The notes under the pieces were generated by a model. That model had not been told where the DNA came from and made no database searches. It saw only the letters and a program-made list of their open reading frames with translations. The position numbers were made by a program, and so were the translations under genes. A stretch of 36,103 nt of DNA from a virus. The stretch's first letter is position 1; each line of letters begins with the position of its first letter. Positions 22,453-29,909 of this stretch are shown here, piece after piece. The stretch covers positions 1-36,103 of IMG/VR virus record IMGVR_UViG_3300025880_000039; one strand, given 5' to 3'.

Positions 22453-22573
22453 AGACGACCAGCAGCTCCACTGTCCCGCCTTCCTTCGCTGGCGCGAAGT
22501 CGGGCCAGAGGCGCAGCTTTGCGTCCTAACTCCTGCTGGCAGGGTTATCAGGGTTTACGGGAGCTGGTCCACA

Positions 22574-23167
22574 ATGGTTAAAAAAGCAAAAGCAAAGTCG
22601 GATAAGGCTAAAGCGGCGATGGCCAATCGTGGCACGTTTGAGAGCAAGCATACGAACTATGGCAAGCCGATCCACTACAAGGTAGCAGCAGCGGTCGAGC
22701 CGTTCAGCTTTGCGTCAGCAGCGGCGGCTAAGGTGTGGGGAGATACGCTGGTTGATTGCGTGCCGCCAGCATACGCGCTGCGTTACCGTGAGCTGAGAGG
22801 TAATCTGGAAGCCGCAATGGTCGCAGAAGATTACACGCTGTGTGTCGAGCTGGCCACAAGCCTGATTAAAGCGCTCAAGATGATGAACGTGAAGGCGAGA
22901 CAGGATGGACATGAGCCACCAAAGGTTGACGGGCATATAGCCGAGTTTAAGGGGAAGACATACTGCTTCCTCGCCAGCGGTGATCTGGCAGCTGTCAGGC
23001 GTAAGTATCCAACGTGGGCCGTGTATCATATCAGCGAAGTTTGCGCCGTCATGAGCGTGCGCACAGATGAGATGATGGCAGCTGTGACGAAAGAGTTTGC
23101 CGGCGCGAAGGTTGTGGAAGTCCGAGCGTTTGATGATGAGATTAACTTTGAACCAACAGGAGAGTGA
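22574..23167 (+). CDS. Unknown protein with basic N-terminus
   Basis: A 197-residue protein with a Lys/Ala-rich start (residues 1-17), a central helical region (WGDTLVDCVPPAYALRYREL and CVELATSLIKALKMMN) and a mixed C-terminal part (FKGKTYCFLASGDLAAVRRK, YHISEVCAVM). GGGAG precedes the ATG. It starts a small group of accessory genes after the terminator. The C-terminal half is suggestive of a small alpha/beta domain, but no family was recognised. Confidence 0.7.
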   Translation: MVKKAKAKSDKAKAAMANRGTFESKHTNYGKPIHYKVAAAVEPFSFASAAAAKVWGDTLVDCVPPAYALRYRELRGNLEAAMVAEDYTLCVELATSLIKALKMMNVKARQDGHEPPKVDGHIAEFKGKTYCFLASGDLAAVRRKYPTWAVYHISEVCAVMSVRTDEMMAAVTKEFAGAKVVEVRAFDDEINFEPTGE

Positions 23168-23168
23168 G

Positions 23169-23465
23169 ATGACGAAGAATGTACGCACAACGGTGCTAGA
23201 GGAAGCCATCGGGCTGATTAACGGGCCAAGACAATCCCACTATGGGACGCCGCAGGAGAATTTCGGTGCAACGTCGCATATGTGGTCAGCCTATCTAGGC
23301 ATCAAGGTATCGCCCGGCGACGTGTGCAGGCTCATGTGCTTGCTGAAGCTGGCTAGGCTGCGCAATGGGCCGCATCACGATAGCAGCTGCGATGGTGCTG
23401 CATACTTGGCGCTGGGCTGTGAGCTGGATGAGGGTATGCTTGACGTGCCGACCGAGCAGCCTTAA
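23169..23465 (+). CDS. DUF6378-like phage protein
   Basis: A 98-residue helical protein with the pattern LEEAIGLINGPRQSHYGTPQ, NFGATSHMWSAYLG, PGDVCRLMCLLKLARL and HHDSSCDGAAYLALG, which matches my memory of DUF6378, a family common in phages. His/Asp positions in HDSSCD recall small metal-dependent helical nucleotide hydrolases (MazG-like), though activity is not shown. AGGAG sits before ATG 23169. The longer frame beginning at 23097 lies inside the previous gene. Confidence 0.8.
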   Translation: MTKNVRTTVLEEAIGLINGPRQSHYGTPQENFGATSHMWSAYLGIKVSPGDVCRLMCLLKLARLRNGPHHDSSCDGAAYLALGCELDEGMLDVPTEQP

Positions 23466-23507
23466 CGTAAGCAGCAGGCAGCGCATCCTCCCGCGCTGTC
23501 CAACTTG

Positions 23508-23552
23508 CCCTCGACGGTTTTTGCATCCAGTTTGTCCGTCGGGGGCATTTTT
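23508..23552 (+). terminator. Terminator-like stem after DUF6378-like gene
   Basis: CCCTCGACGG at 23508-23517 pairs with CCGTCGGGGG at 23536-23545 (one T-G pair), with an 18-base loop, followed by CA and T5. It ends just before the ribosome site of the next gene. Confidence 0.6.
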
Positions 23553-23567
23553 GTGAAAGGTGGGAGA

Positions 23568-23777
23568 ATGTCCTATCGAATTAAGTTGACCTTAGACATA
23601 GCGTGCGAGGACAATCAGGCGGCTGAGGATGAGATTGATTGGCTGGCCGATTACGTTAGCGACAGGTTAAATGAAGGCGCAGACATGCAGCGGATCGTGC
23701 AAGCAATGGTCGAGGCTCTGGTTGAGTTGTCCGACATTAACGAGCTGATGGGCGCAGAAGGCAACACAATACACTGA
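23568..23777 (+). CDS. Small acidic helical protein
   Basis: A 69-residue, acidic, mostly helical protein (MSYRIKLTLDIACEDNQAAE, then IDWLADYVSDRLNE and VQAMVEALVELSDINE). GGTGGGAG gives a strong site before ATG 23568; a longer frame starting at 23505 would run through the terminator-like stem. Function unknown. Confidence 0.65.
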   Translation: MSYRIKLTLDIACEDNQAAEDEIDWLADYVSDRLNEGADMQRIVQAMVEALVELSDINELMGAEGNTIH

Positions 23778-23856
23778 GGTGATCTGTGCGTGAGCGTGAG
23801 GGGTGCTGAAGCTCTCCGCAACACTGGTTGGCATCGACGCGCCGGGTGCGCTCGCT

Positions 23857-23878
23857 TAATTGAACGCTTGTTCAATTA
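23857..23878. promoter_or_regulatory. Perfect 9-bp inverted repeat, operator-like
   Basis: TAATTGAAC at 23857-23865 and GTTCAATTA at 23870-23878 with a GCTT loop. No T-run follows, and the arms are AT-rich, so a dimeric repressor site is more likely than a terminator. Confidence 0.55.
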
Positions 23879-24002
23879 CAAGCCCTCAATACTACATGTT
23901 GTGTTTGATGGTGCTGGCGCAGTTAACAATAACGCCGAAACAGGCTAAGTCACTGTAAACATTGATGGCGTGACTTTACATATGATGGATTATGGCATTT
24001 TT

Positions 24003-24136
24003 CTGTTAAACGACACTCAAAATAGCCCCCCCCGGTCAGCGTTTCGACGGGGGAGTGTGTGTGTAGTTCTCCGCACGCACGCTCGCGAAAAAAATGTTGA
24101 CCACCTGTCTCAAAACAATTAACTGTTAAGCGACAC
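24003..24136 (+). repeat. Direct repeat CTGTTAARCGACAC, two copies
   Basis: CTGTTAAACGACAC at 24003-24016 and CTGTTAAGCGACAC at 24123-24136, 120 bases apart, before the HNH/terminase genes. They may be protein-binding or promoter elements. Confidence 0.65.
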
Positions 24137-24763
24137 CAGATGGAGGATATGTCAAAATGTGCAGTAATTGTGATCGAGATGATGTCATGTCGCGTGGGTT
24201 GTGTTCGGCCTGTTATATGCGTGCGCGCCGCATACAGCAGAAAGGTGGCTTAGAGTTTCGCCGCCCGCGTGGTGAGAATGAGGACCTAGCGCTGGCTAAT
24301 AAGCGGCTCTGGCTGCATAGGTTTACGAGCAAGATTGATGCGACTGGCGATGGTTGCCACGAGTGGATGGGCGGCAAGACGAAGGGCGGCTACGGTATGT
24401 TTAATGCTATGGACCGCTCGATCTTGGCGCACCGCATGGTTTACCGCCTAGCGGGCAATGGTTTTCATGATGTTGTGATGCACACATGCGATAACCCGAG
24501 TTGCTGCAACTTGGCACACCTTCGCGGCGGTAGCTACAAGGACAACACGGCTGACATGGATGCGAAGGGGCGGCGCCGGCTTGGACGATCTGACCACCTG
24601 CGTGACCGAGCGAGCCACCCTCGTGCTCGCGCAGTATTTACGCCGCTGGGTGAGTTTGCGTCTGCCGCGTTGGCCGCTGACGCGCATGGGCTTGCCGCTG
24701 GCACGGTTCAGCGAAAGTGCCGCGATGGTGAGGCTGGGTACGGTTACATTTAGCCCCCCCCGG
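24023..24763. repeat. 13-base direct repeat flanking the HNH gene
   Basis: TAGCCCCCCCCGG occurs at 24023-24035 and again at 24751-24763, the second copy starting with the TAG stop of the HNH gene. Two identical C8 tracts bracketing one endonuclease gene may mark an inserted cassette. Confidence 0.7.
24157..24753 (+). CDS. HNH homing-type endonuclease
   Basis: A 198-residue protein. Residues 1-22 form a zinc site (MCSNCDR, LCSACYMRAR). The nuclease core follows: CHEWMGGKTKGGYGM near 67, LAHRMVYRLAG near 90, then VVMHTCDNPSCCNLAHL near 108-124, the HNH_3 signature with a second Cys cluster, and YKDNTADM. Residues 165-198 (GEFASAALAADAHGLAAGTV) look like a small DNA-binding repeat as in homing enzymes. 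GGAGG precedes ATG 24157. Its position just upstream of terminase is typical for HNH genes of phages, which may also help packaging. A 13-base direct repeat flanks the gene. Confidence 0.85.
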   Translation: MCSNCDRDDVMSRGLCSACYMRARRIQQKGGLEFRRPRGENEDLALANKRLWLHRFTSKIDATGDGCHEWMGGKTKGGYGMFNAMDRSILAHRMVYRLAGNGFHDVVMHTCDNPSCCNLAHLRGGSYKDNTADMDAKGRRRLGRSDHLRDRASHPRARAVFTPLGEFASAALAADAHGLAAGTVQRKCRDGEAGYGYI

Positions 24764-24823
24764 CCCCCTCTTGCCAACCGACGCTCACTCAGAGTAAAAT
24801 TTAAAAAAACGGGAGTTATCACG

Positions 24824-25324
24824 ATGGCTGGGAAGGCTTTACGCAAAAAGATATTAGCTGAGGTCGCCAAGAATGGCGGCGCTGAGTATATATTCGATCG
24901 CCTGTCGTCTGGCACTACGGTGACGGCGATGGCTAAGGAGTTTGAGTGCAGTCGGGAATATTTGCGCAATAGCTTGCATACTGTGCCTGAGTACAAGGCG
25001 GCGATGGAGAGCGCCAAGTTGACGGCAGCTGACGCGCTGGTTGAGCAGGGCTTGGAGATGGTTGACGCGTTAGACGGCGGTAGCTCAACGCAGGAGATTG
25101 CTGCCACGCGTGAGAAGGTGCAGTGGCGCAAGTTTATGGCTGGCTCGTATAATCAGGAGCGTTACGGCAACCGGCCTCAGACCAATGTTACGATTAGCGT
25201 GAGCGACATGCACTTGGACGCGCTGCGCAAGGTTAATGCTGACTTGGCACAGATTGACGCTGAGGACCGCCAGCGTGAGGCGATGGCCATTGACGCGGAT
25301 TACGAGGATGTCACCGATGAGTAA
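24824..25324 (+). CDS. Terminase small subunit
   Basis: A 166-residue DNA-recognition subunit of the packaging motor. GGGAG lies before ATG 24824; longer in-frame starts run into the HNH gene and lack support. Residues 20-55 form an HTH-like region (IFDRLSSGTTVTAMAKEF, CSREYLRNSL). Residues 60-110 are helical for oligomerisation, and residues 103-125 (ATREKVQWRKFMAGSYNQER) match small terminases of this class. The acidic C-terminus overlaps the large-subunit start by 8 bases. Confidence 0.87.
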   Translation: MAGKALRKKILAEVAKNGGAEYIFDRLSSGTTVTAMAKEFECSREYLRNSLHTVPEYKAAMESAKLTAADALVEQGLEMVDALDGGSSTQEIAATREKVQWRKFMAGSYNQERYGNRPQTNVTISVSDMHLDALRKVNADLAQIDAEDRQREAMAIDADYEDVTDE

Positions 25325-26717
25325 TGATAATCCGCTTGAGGAGTTTGTGCTGCGTTACCGTGACGACCCTGCGTTGTTTGTGCAGGAGGTGTTGGGCGCT
25401 ACTCCGCACGATTATCAGGCTGAGTTTTTGCGGGCTGTTGCAGACGGTGAGCGCAAGGTTAGCATTCGCAGTGGCCACGGCACGGGTAAGTCCACGTCGG
25501 CCAGCTGGATTATGCTGTGGTTTGTTCTGCTGCGTTTTCCAAATAAGGTTGTTGTTACGGCCCCTACCAGTGGCCAGCTATTTGATGCTTTGTTTGCCGA
25601 GCTGAAGCGTTGGATTAACGAGCTGCCGCCGCAGTTGAAGGTTTTGCTTACGGTTAAATCTGACCGGGTTGAGTTAAACGCGGCTCCAAGCGAGGCTTTC
25701 ATTTCGGCTAGGACGAGCCGTGCAGAGACGCCGGAAGCGTTGGCTGGGGTTCACTCGGAGAATGTGCTGTTGGTTGTGGACGAGGCTTCTGGTGTGCCTG
25801 AGAAGGTGTTTGAGGCTGCTGCTGGCTCGATGTCTGGCCACGCTGCGACTACGATTTTGCTAAGCAACCCGACGCGCTCGTCTGGCACGTTTTACGAAAG
25901 CCAGACGCGGATGGCAGACAGCTGGTGGACACGGCGTTGGTCGTGCATAGATAGCCCGCTTGTGTCTGACGAGTTTGTTGACGAGATGCGCGCGAGGTAT
26001 GGCGAGGAGAGCAATGCGTTTCGCATTCGTGTGCTTGGCGAGTTTCCTATGGCGGATGACGACACGATCATTCCGTTTCACTTGGTTGAGAGCGCGATAC
26101 ATCGTGACGTTGAGGTGACGCCTGACGTTAAGCCTATTTGGGGTTTGGACGTTGCGCGCTTTGGCTCGGACAAGACTGCTCTGTGCAAGCGATATGGCAA
26201 TGTTGTAACTGAGATTACGTCTTGGCAGGGTTTGGATTTAATGCAGACTGTTGGGCGCGTTATGGCCGAATACGAAGGCTTATCGCCTTCTATGCGGCCT
26301 AGCGAGATACTAGTTGATAGTATTGGCGTTGGCGGCGGTGTGGTTGATAGGCTGCGCGAGCTTGGCGCGCCAGTCAGGGGCATTAACGTGGGCGAGGCTC
26401 CTGCTATGGGCAAGACGCACATGAACCTTCGCAGCGAGCTTTGGTTTAAGACAAAGGGTTGGCTTGAGGATCGGTCGTGCAAGCTGCCGAATAACGACCA
26501 GCTTCTCGCGGAGCTGACTGCAATACGCTACTCGTTCACATCGTCGGGCAAGATGAAGGCTGAAAGTAAGGATGAGATGCGCAAGCGTGGGCTGAGATCG
26601 CCTGACCTTGCGGATGCGCTCTGCCTGACAATGGCCAGCGACGCTGCGACTGCGTTATCTGGCGCGATGTCGAGTTGGAAGCAATCTATTAAACGCAATT
26701 TGAAGGGTATTGCTTAA
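25317..26717 (+). CDS. Terminase large subunit
   Basis: A 466-residue packaging motor. ATG 25317 is inside the end of the small subunit gene. ATPase motifs: SGHGTGKST (Walker A, residues 52-60) and VVDEAS (Walker B, 153-158), with SNPT near 183 as motif III. The nuclease domain follows: GLDVARFGSD at 276-285 (first catalytic Asp), ILVDSIGVGGGV near 325, and SPDLADALCL near 435. It is complete. The ends overlap a converging HNH gene by 4 bases. Terminase type would tell whether headful packaging occurs; circular permutation seen at the contig ends suggests headful. Confidence 0.95.
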   Translation: MSNDNPLEEFVLRYRDDPALFVQEVLGATPHDYQAEFLRAVADGERKVSIRSGHGTGKSTSASWIMLWFVLLRFPNKVVVTAPTSGQLFDALFAELKRWINELPPQLKVLLTVKSDRVELNAAPSEAFISARTSRAETPEALAGVHSENVLLVVDEASGVPEKVFEAAAGSMSGHAATTILLSNPTRSSGTFYESQTRMADSWWTRRWSCIDSPLVSDEFVDEMRARYGEESNAFRIRVLGEFPMADDDTIIPFHLVESAIHRDVEVTPDVKPIWGLDVARFGSDKTALCKRYGNVVTEITSWQGLDLMQTVGRVMAEYEGLSPSMRPSEILVDSIGVGGGVVDRLRELGAPVRGINVGEAPAMGKTHMNLRSELWFKTKGWLEDRSCKLPNNDQLLAELTAIRYSFTSSGKMKAESKDEMRKRGLRSPDLADALCLTMASDAATALSGAMSSWKQSIKRNLKGIA

Positions 26718-27274
26718 AGGCCGTGCCGGTTTGTGTATGAGTATTTTTTTGCTGCTTTTTTTCGAGCTGCAATTGCTTCCTCTTTTTTGTAAAAAAAGCC
26801 AACGTACTTTCTGCGGCCATTAATATTTATTGTTGCGGCCCATTTTTTATTATTTTTCAACCAAGAAACCCCAGTATGCCCGCTGGTATTGTCCTTTCTT
26901 TTTCTTGAATTTTTTACGTTAACGGCTTGGCTAACATCTCTTAAATTTTCAATTCTGTTGTCGTCTCTTATGCCGTTTATATGGTCTATTTGCTGCTCTG
27001 GCCATTGGTTAAAATAAATTGCCCAGCACACGCGGTGAGAGGAAAATGTCATATTAAATACTTTTCCTCTTTTATATCCATCTTGGTTGTAAACTTTAAA
27101 TGCCTCTTTTCCAGAATATTTTTTGTTCCAGCCAAGGCAACTTTTTTCAGCGTTTAATTGACTGTTGTCAAACATGTCTGGGCTTCGTTTCCTCCAATAC
27201 AGTTTTCCCGTTTTGCTGCTGTACCACAAAACACTTTGCAGTTCTTCTGGCGTTGGAATATTTGATTTATTCAT
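26714..27274 (-). CDS. HNH homing endonuclease with AP2-like domain
   Basis: A 186-residue protein on the opposite strand, converging on terminase. Residues about 80-125 hold the HNH core: SSHRVCWAIYFNQWPEQQ, IDHINGIRDDNRIENLRDVS and NVKNSRKRKDNTSG. Residues 130-180 (GVSWLKNNKKWAATININ, KYVGFFYKKEEAI) form an AP2-like DNA-binding domain. GGGAGG lies before ATG. The gene is far richer in A/T than its neighbours and overlaps the terminase stop by 4 bases, the signs of a selfish gene inserted by homing. It should be read as an intruder, not part of packaging. Confidence 0.9.
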   Translation of the reverse strand: MNKSNIPTPEELQSVLWYSSKTGKLYWRKRSPDMFDNSQLNAEKSCLGWNKKYSGKEAFKVYNQDGYKRGKVFNMTFSSHRVCWAIYFNQWPEQQIDHINGIRDDNRIENLRDVSQAVNVKNSRKRKDNTSGHTGVSWLKNNKKWAATININGRRKYVGFFYKKEEAIAARKKAAKKYSYTNRHGL

Positions 27275-27305
27275 AATGGCCTCCCACTAAGATTGTTTTT
27301 ATACT

Positions 27306-27335
27306 ATAATGAACGCGCAAGATTTATAATGTCAA
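27306..27335 (-). promoter_or_regulatory. Promoter of the AP2/HNH gene
   Basis: On the minus strand, TTGACA (27335-27330) and CATTAT (27311-27306) are 18 bases apart, leaving about 30 bases to the ATG at 27274. A perfect TATAAT also occurs on the plus strand at 27305-27310 but without a good -35. The selfish gene thus seems to bring its own promoter. Confidence 0.5.
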
Positions 27336-27349
27336 CCTAAAGGTATTGC

Positions 27350-27538
27350 ATGAAGCCAGTTCCGTTCCACAAGCTGTCACCTAAGATGAAAAACATCCGC
27401 ATGAACCAGTGGATTAAAACTTACATTGGGAAGGGCTTGAGTCTAGAGGAAGCGCAATTTGCGGCTCGCTGGCGCGCCGGCCATTGGAAGCTGAGTGCGC
27501 GTATGGAAAAGATTATGGATGACTTGGGCGAATTGTGA
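27350..27538 (+). CDS. Small basic protein of unknown function
   Basis: A 62-residue, basic, helical protein (PFHKLSPKMKNIRMNQWIKT, then LSLEEAQFAARWRAGHW). AAAGG lies a few bases before the ATG. It is the first plus-strand gene after the homing gene. No family was recognised; a DNA-binding role would suit its charge but is not shown. Confidence 0.65.
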   Translation: MKPVPFHKLSPKMKNIRMNQWIKTYIGKGLSLEEAQFAARWRAGHWKLSARMEKIMDDLGEL

Positions 27539-27604
27539 TATGCGGCTTGGATAGCCATTTGCAAACAAATGTGCTAATGTGCAGAAAAGTTAGAGGATGA
27601 TGAC

Positions 27605-27685
27605 ATGAAACCATGTAAAGGTTGCCCCACCCCCGCAGCGTGTAAGCGTGCTGGAACTTGTCTTGCGAAAAAATACGGGAAGTAA
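27605..27685 (+). CDS. 26-residue four-cysteine microprotein
   Basis: The product MKPCKGCPTPAACKRAGTCL plus a KKYGK-like tail has four Cys in a CxxCx5Cx5C layout, suited to a tiny zinc knuckle. GAGGATGA precedes the ATG. I recall similar microproteins near phage structural genes. It ends 3 bases before the TTG of the next gene. Confidence 0.6.
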   Translation: MKPCKGCPTPAACKRAGTCLAKKYGK

Positions 27686-27688
27686 GTT

Positions 27689-28903
27689 TTGGTTGGATTG
27701 CTAAGCCCATCTGACTACGCTGGTTATGCTGACGAGGGTCGCAGGCTTGCCGTTGACGTGCCGAATGTCACGCCGATGGACGCGGCTCGCTTTATAGCTG
27801 AGGCCACGCCGATCATTGGCGACGCGATGGCAGCCAAGGAGATTTACAACGAGGCCACGTCAGAGAACCCTAACTGGGCGATGGTTGGCGCACTTGGCGG
27901 TGCGGCTGTGTTGGGTTTATTCCCCGGCATAGGTGACGCGGCTGCGAAGGCTGTTAAGTCTGGTGCGCGTGGCTTGCTGGATACGGCGAAGCGCGTTGAG
28001 GTTGATCCTAATAATTTGCAATTAAAGCCAGAAACGCCTCCTTTGCTTGTCGCGGGTCGAGGCATTGGGGACAATGGAGGCCCGGCATTAAATAGTTTGT
28101 CTCCAGCGCAAGAAATCTCTAACTTACTGGCGTCTGGTCGTGCTGACGAAGTGACCGACGAAATGCTTAGCAAGCTGACGCCTAACGATAATATGGAATT
28201 GTTTGAGCTTTATCAAAGCGGAGCCACTGGCATGGACTTGCCTATGGACGAGGCATCACGGATGGCGCGAGCTGAAGCTATGTTTCCTAGAGATGGTTAT
28301 CACGGGACAAACGCAGACATAAAGGGCTTTCAAGGCAATGTTTTTTCGTCAGATAACCCAACACTTTCTAGTACTTATGCTAGGGGTTCAGCTGATGCTC
28401 AAATTTATCCACTTCGGCTTGGAAGTAAACTTGGTGACACGGTGGTTGAGGGCGGCGGCGTAAATTGGAGCCAGCTTGATATAGGAGACGTAAAAGACCC
28501 AGCTGTAGCCGAGTGGCTTGATTGGGCGGAAGGCCAGAAAATATCAACGCGAGAAATTGAGCAAGCTGCTATTCGTGAAGGGCGCAGCGGTGTTCAGTTT
28601 AAAGACATTAATGACACTGGCCCCGGCTTCAATTCCAACCAATTTAAAAACTTAGGCTACACAAAAGAGCAAGAGCGCGCATTGCAAAAGCAGTATATGG
28701 AGGATTTGTCTAAGCCCTCAAATGTAGATGTTAGATTGTCGCCTAATTTAGTTCGCTCCAAATTTGCCCGCTTTGACCCACGCCTGTCTCACTTAAAAGA
28801 CCTGTCGGCGGCAATGGCATCTGTTCCCGGCGGCTTACTAGCCTTACAAGAAATGCAAAAACGTGCTAATGAAGAGCAACAAAGGCAAGGACTGTTACAG
28901 TAA
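27689..28903 (+). CDS. Virion-module protein with ADP-ribosyltransferase-like fold
   Basis: A 404-residue protein starting at TTG, 6 bases after GGGAAG; no in-frame ATG is nearby. Residues about 60-90 form a Gly/Ala hydrophobic segment. Residues 205-385 look like an ART-type domain of phage polyvalent proteins: GYHGTNADIKGF (H-motif), VFSSDNPTLSSTYA (S/Y element), EGRSGVQFKDI, and LSPNLVRSKFARFDP, the usual end. The expected catalytic Glu before the last motif seems replaced by NVDVR, so activity is doubtful. It may be injected to modify host proteins. It overlaps the adaptor gene. Confidence 0.65.
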   Translation: MVGLLSPSDYAGYADEGRRLAVDVPNVTPMDAARFIAEATPIIGDAMAAKEIYNEATSENPNWAMVGALGGAAVLGLFPGIGDAAAKAVKSGARGLLDTAKRVEVDPNNLQLKPETPPLLVAGRGIGDNGGPALNSLSPAQEISNLLASGRADEVTDEMLSKLTPNDNMELFELYQSGATGMDLPMDEASRMARAEAMFPRDGYHGTNADIKGFQGNVFSSDNPTLSSTYARGSADAQIYPLRLGSKLGDTVVEGGGVNWSQLDIGDVKDPAVAEWLDWAEGQKISTREIEQAAIREGRSGVQFKDINDTGPGFNSNQFKNLGYTKEQERALQKQYMEDLSKPSNVDVRLSPNLVRSKFARFDPRLSHLKDLSAAMASVPGGLLALQEMQKRANEEQQRQGLLQ

Positions 28904-29523
28904 TGGCAATCACAACTTACGCAGAGCTGCAATCAGCCATCACGGATTTTCTTAACCGTGATGACTTGGCTGCTATTGCGCCGACTTTCATCTCGATGGC
29001 GGAAGCTGACATGCAGCGTCAAGTCCGTCACTGGCGTCAAGAGAAGCGCAGCACTGCTGAGCTTGATACGCAGTATAGCGCCATCCCGGCTGACTTTCTT
29101 GAGGATATTCGGTTTTACATCACTTCGGGCGATACTAGACCGTTGGAGAAGATCAGCCAGTTTGAGCTGCTTGACCGCAAGTTTCGCAATCTTAACACCA
29201 GCGGCCAGCCTGCATACTATGCTTTGACTGCTGGCGAAATTGAAGTTTACCCTGTGCCAGATGGAACATACACAGCTGAGTTGTATTATTACTCTGAGAT
29301 TGAGGCGCTGTCTGACAGCAACACGTCAAACTGGATGTTGCAGTATTTCCCCGACGCATACTTGTACGGCTCGCTGATACATTCTGCGCCGTATTTGAAG
29401 GATGATTCGCGTTTGCAAATTTGGGCGGCTTTGTATCAAAGTGCGATTGATGCTATAAACTTGTCAAGTGATGCAGCAAAATATGGCGGATCAGGCCGCC
29501 GCATGAAAATAAGGGCGTACTAA
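28903..29523 (+). CDS. Head-tail adaptor protein (P22 gp4 / T7 gp11-like)
   Basis: A 206-residue protein that would bind the portal and join it to the tail. The pattern is typical of short-tailed phage adaptors: ITTYAELQSAITDFLNRDDL, then FISMAEADMQRQVRHWRQEK, a strand with IPADFLEDI, a beta part with AGEIEVYPVPDGTYTAELYYY, and a C-terminal helix region with YLYGSLIHSAPYLKDD. Start overlaps the previous stop (TAATG). One base separates it from the next tail gene. Confidence 0.83.
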   Translation: MAITTYAELQSAITDFLNRDDLAAIAPTFISMAEADMQRQVRHWRQEKRSTAELDTQYSAIPADFLEDIRFYITSGDTRPLEKISQFELLDRKFRNLNTSGQPAYYALTAGEIEVYPVPDGTYTAELYYYSEIEALSDSNTSNWMLQYFPDAYLYGSLIHSAPYLKDDSRLQIWAALYQSAIDAINLSSDAAKYGGSGRRMKIRAY

Positions 29524-29524
29524 C

Positions 29525-29905
29525 ATGAGCTTATCCAATACCTTCGAGACGCACACACTAAACTATTTGTTTACGGCTACGTCAGTCACGCGGCCAACTG
29601 CTTGGTATGTTGCGTTGTTTACCAGCAATCCAGATGAGGATGCGTCAGGCACGGAAGTATCCGGCGGCGCATACGCTCGGCAGTCTGTTGCGTTTACTGT
29701 GTCTGGCAACACTGCGTCAAACTCAGCTGCGATTGAGTTTCCGACTGCGACTGCTCCGTATGGCACGGTCACGCACATCGGCGTGTTTGATGCGTCGTCT
29801 GGCGGCAACTTGATTGCGTATGCTGCGCTAACAACCAGCAAGGCAATTGACACGGGCGACGTGATGCGCATTCCTGCATCTGACCTTGACGTGACTATGG
29901 ACTAA
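29525..29905 (+). CDS. Small beta-rich tail protein
   Basis: A 126-residue, Thr/Ser/Ala-rich protein: THTLNYLFTATSV, YVALFTSNPDEDASGTEVS, YARQSVAFTVSG, APYGTVTHIGVFDASSGG, YAALTTSKAI. I recognise this family as tail- or fibre-associated in many phages. It follows the adaptor and precedes the repeat protein and long fibre. It is probably a beta-sandwich virion part. Confidence 0.7.
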   Translation: MSLSNTFETHTLNYLFTATSVTRPTAWYVALFTSNPDEDASGTEVSGGAYARQSVAFTVSGNTASNSAAIEFPTATAPYGTVTHIGVFDASSGGNLIAYAALTTSKAIDTGDVMRIPASDLDVTMD

Positions 29906-29909
29906 GCCA

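Larger units (their letters stand above)
23778..24156. promoter_or_regulatory. 379-base intergenic control region
   Basis: No gene was found here. It contains a perfect stem-loop at 23857-23878, a C-tract stem-like region at 24026-24055, two copies of CTGTTAARCGACAC, and a weak promoter-like pair TTGACC at 24097-24102 and TAACTG at 24120-24125 with a 17-base spacer. It lies ahead of the packaging and late structural genes, so a late promoter is likely here. Confidence 0.5.

Noticed and set aside
22207-22581. Open frame of 124 codons on the plus strand
   Set aside because: It runs through the repeat array and a strong T-tract terminator, has no ribosome site, and its residues look like a chance frame.
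24448-25131. Long minus-strand frame opposite HNH and small terminase
   Set aside because: It is antisense to two well-supported genes, without a ribosome site or family pattern.
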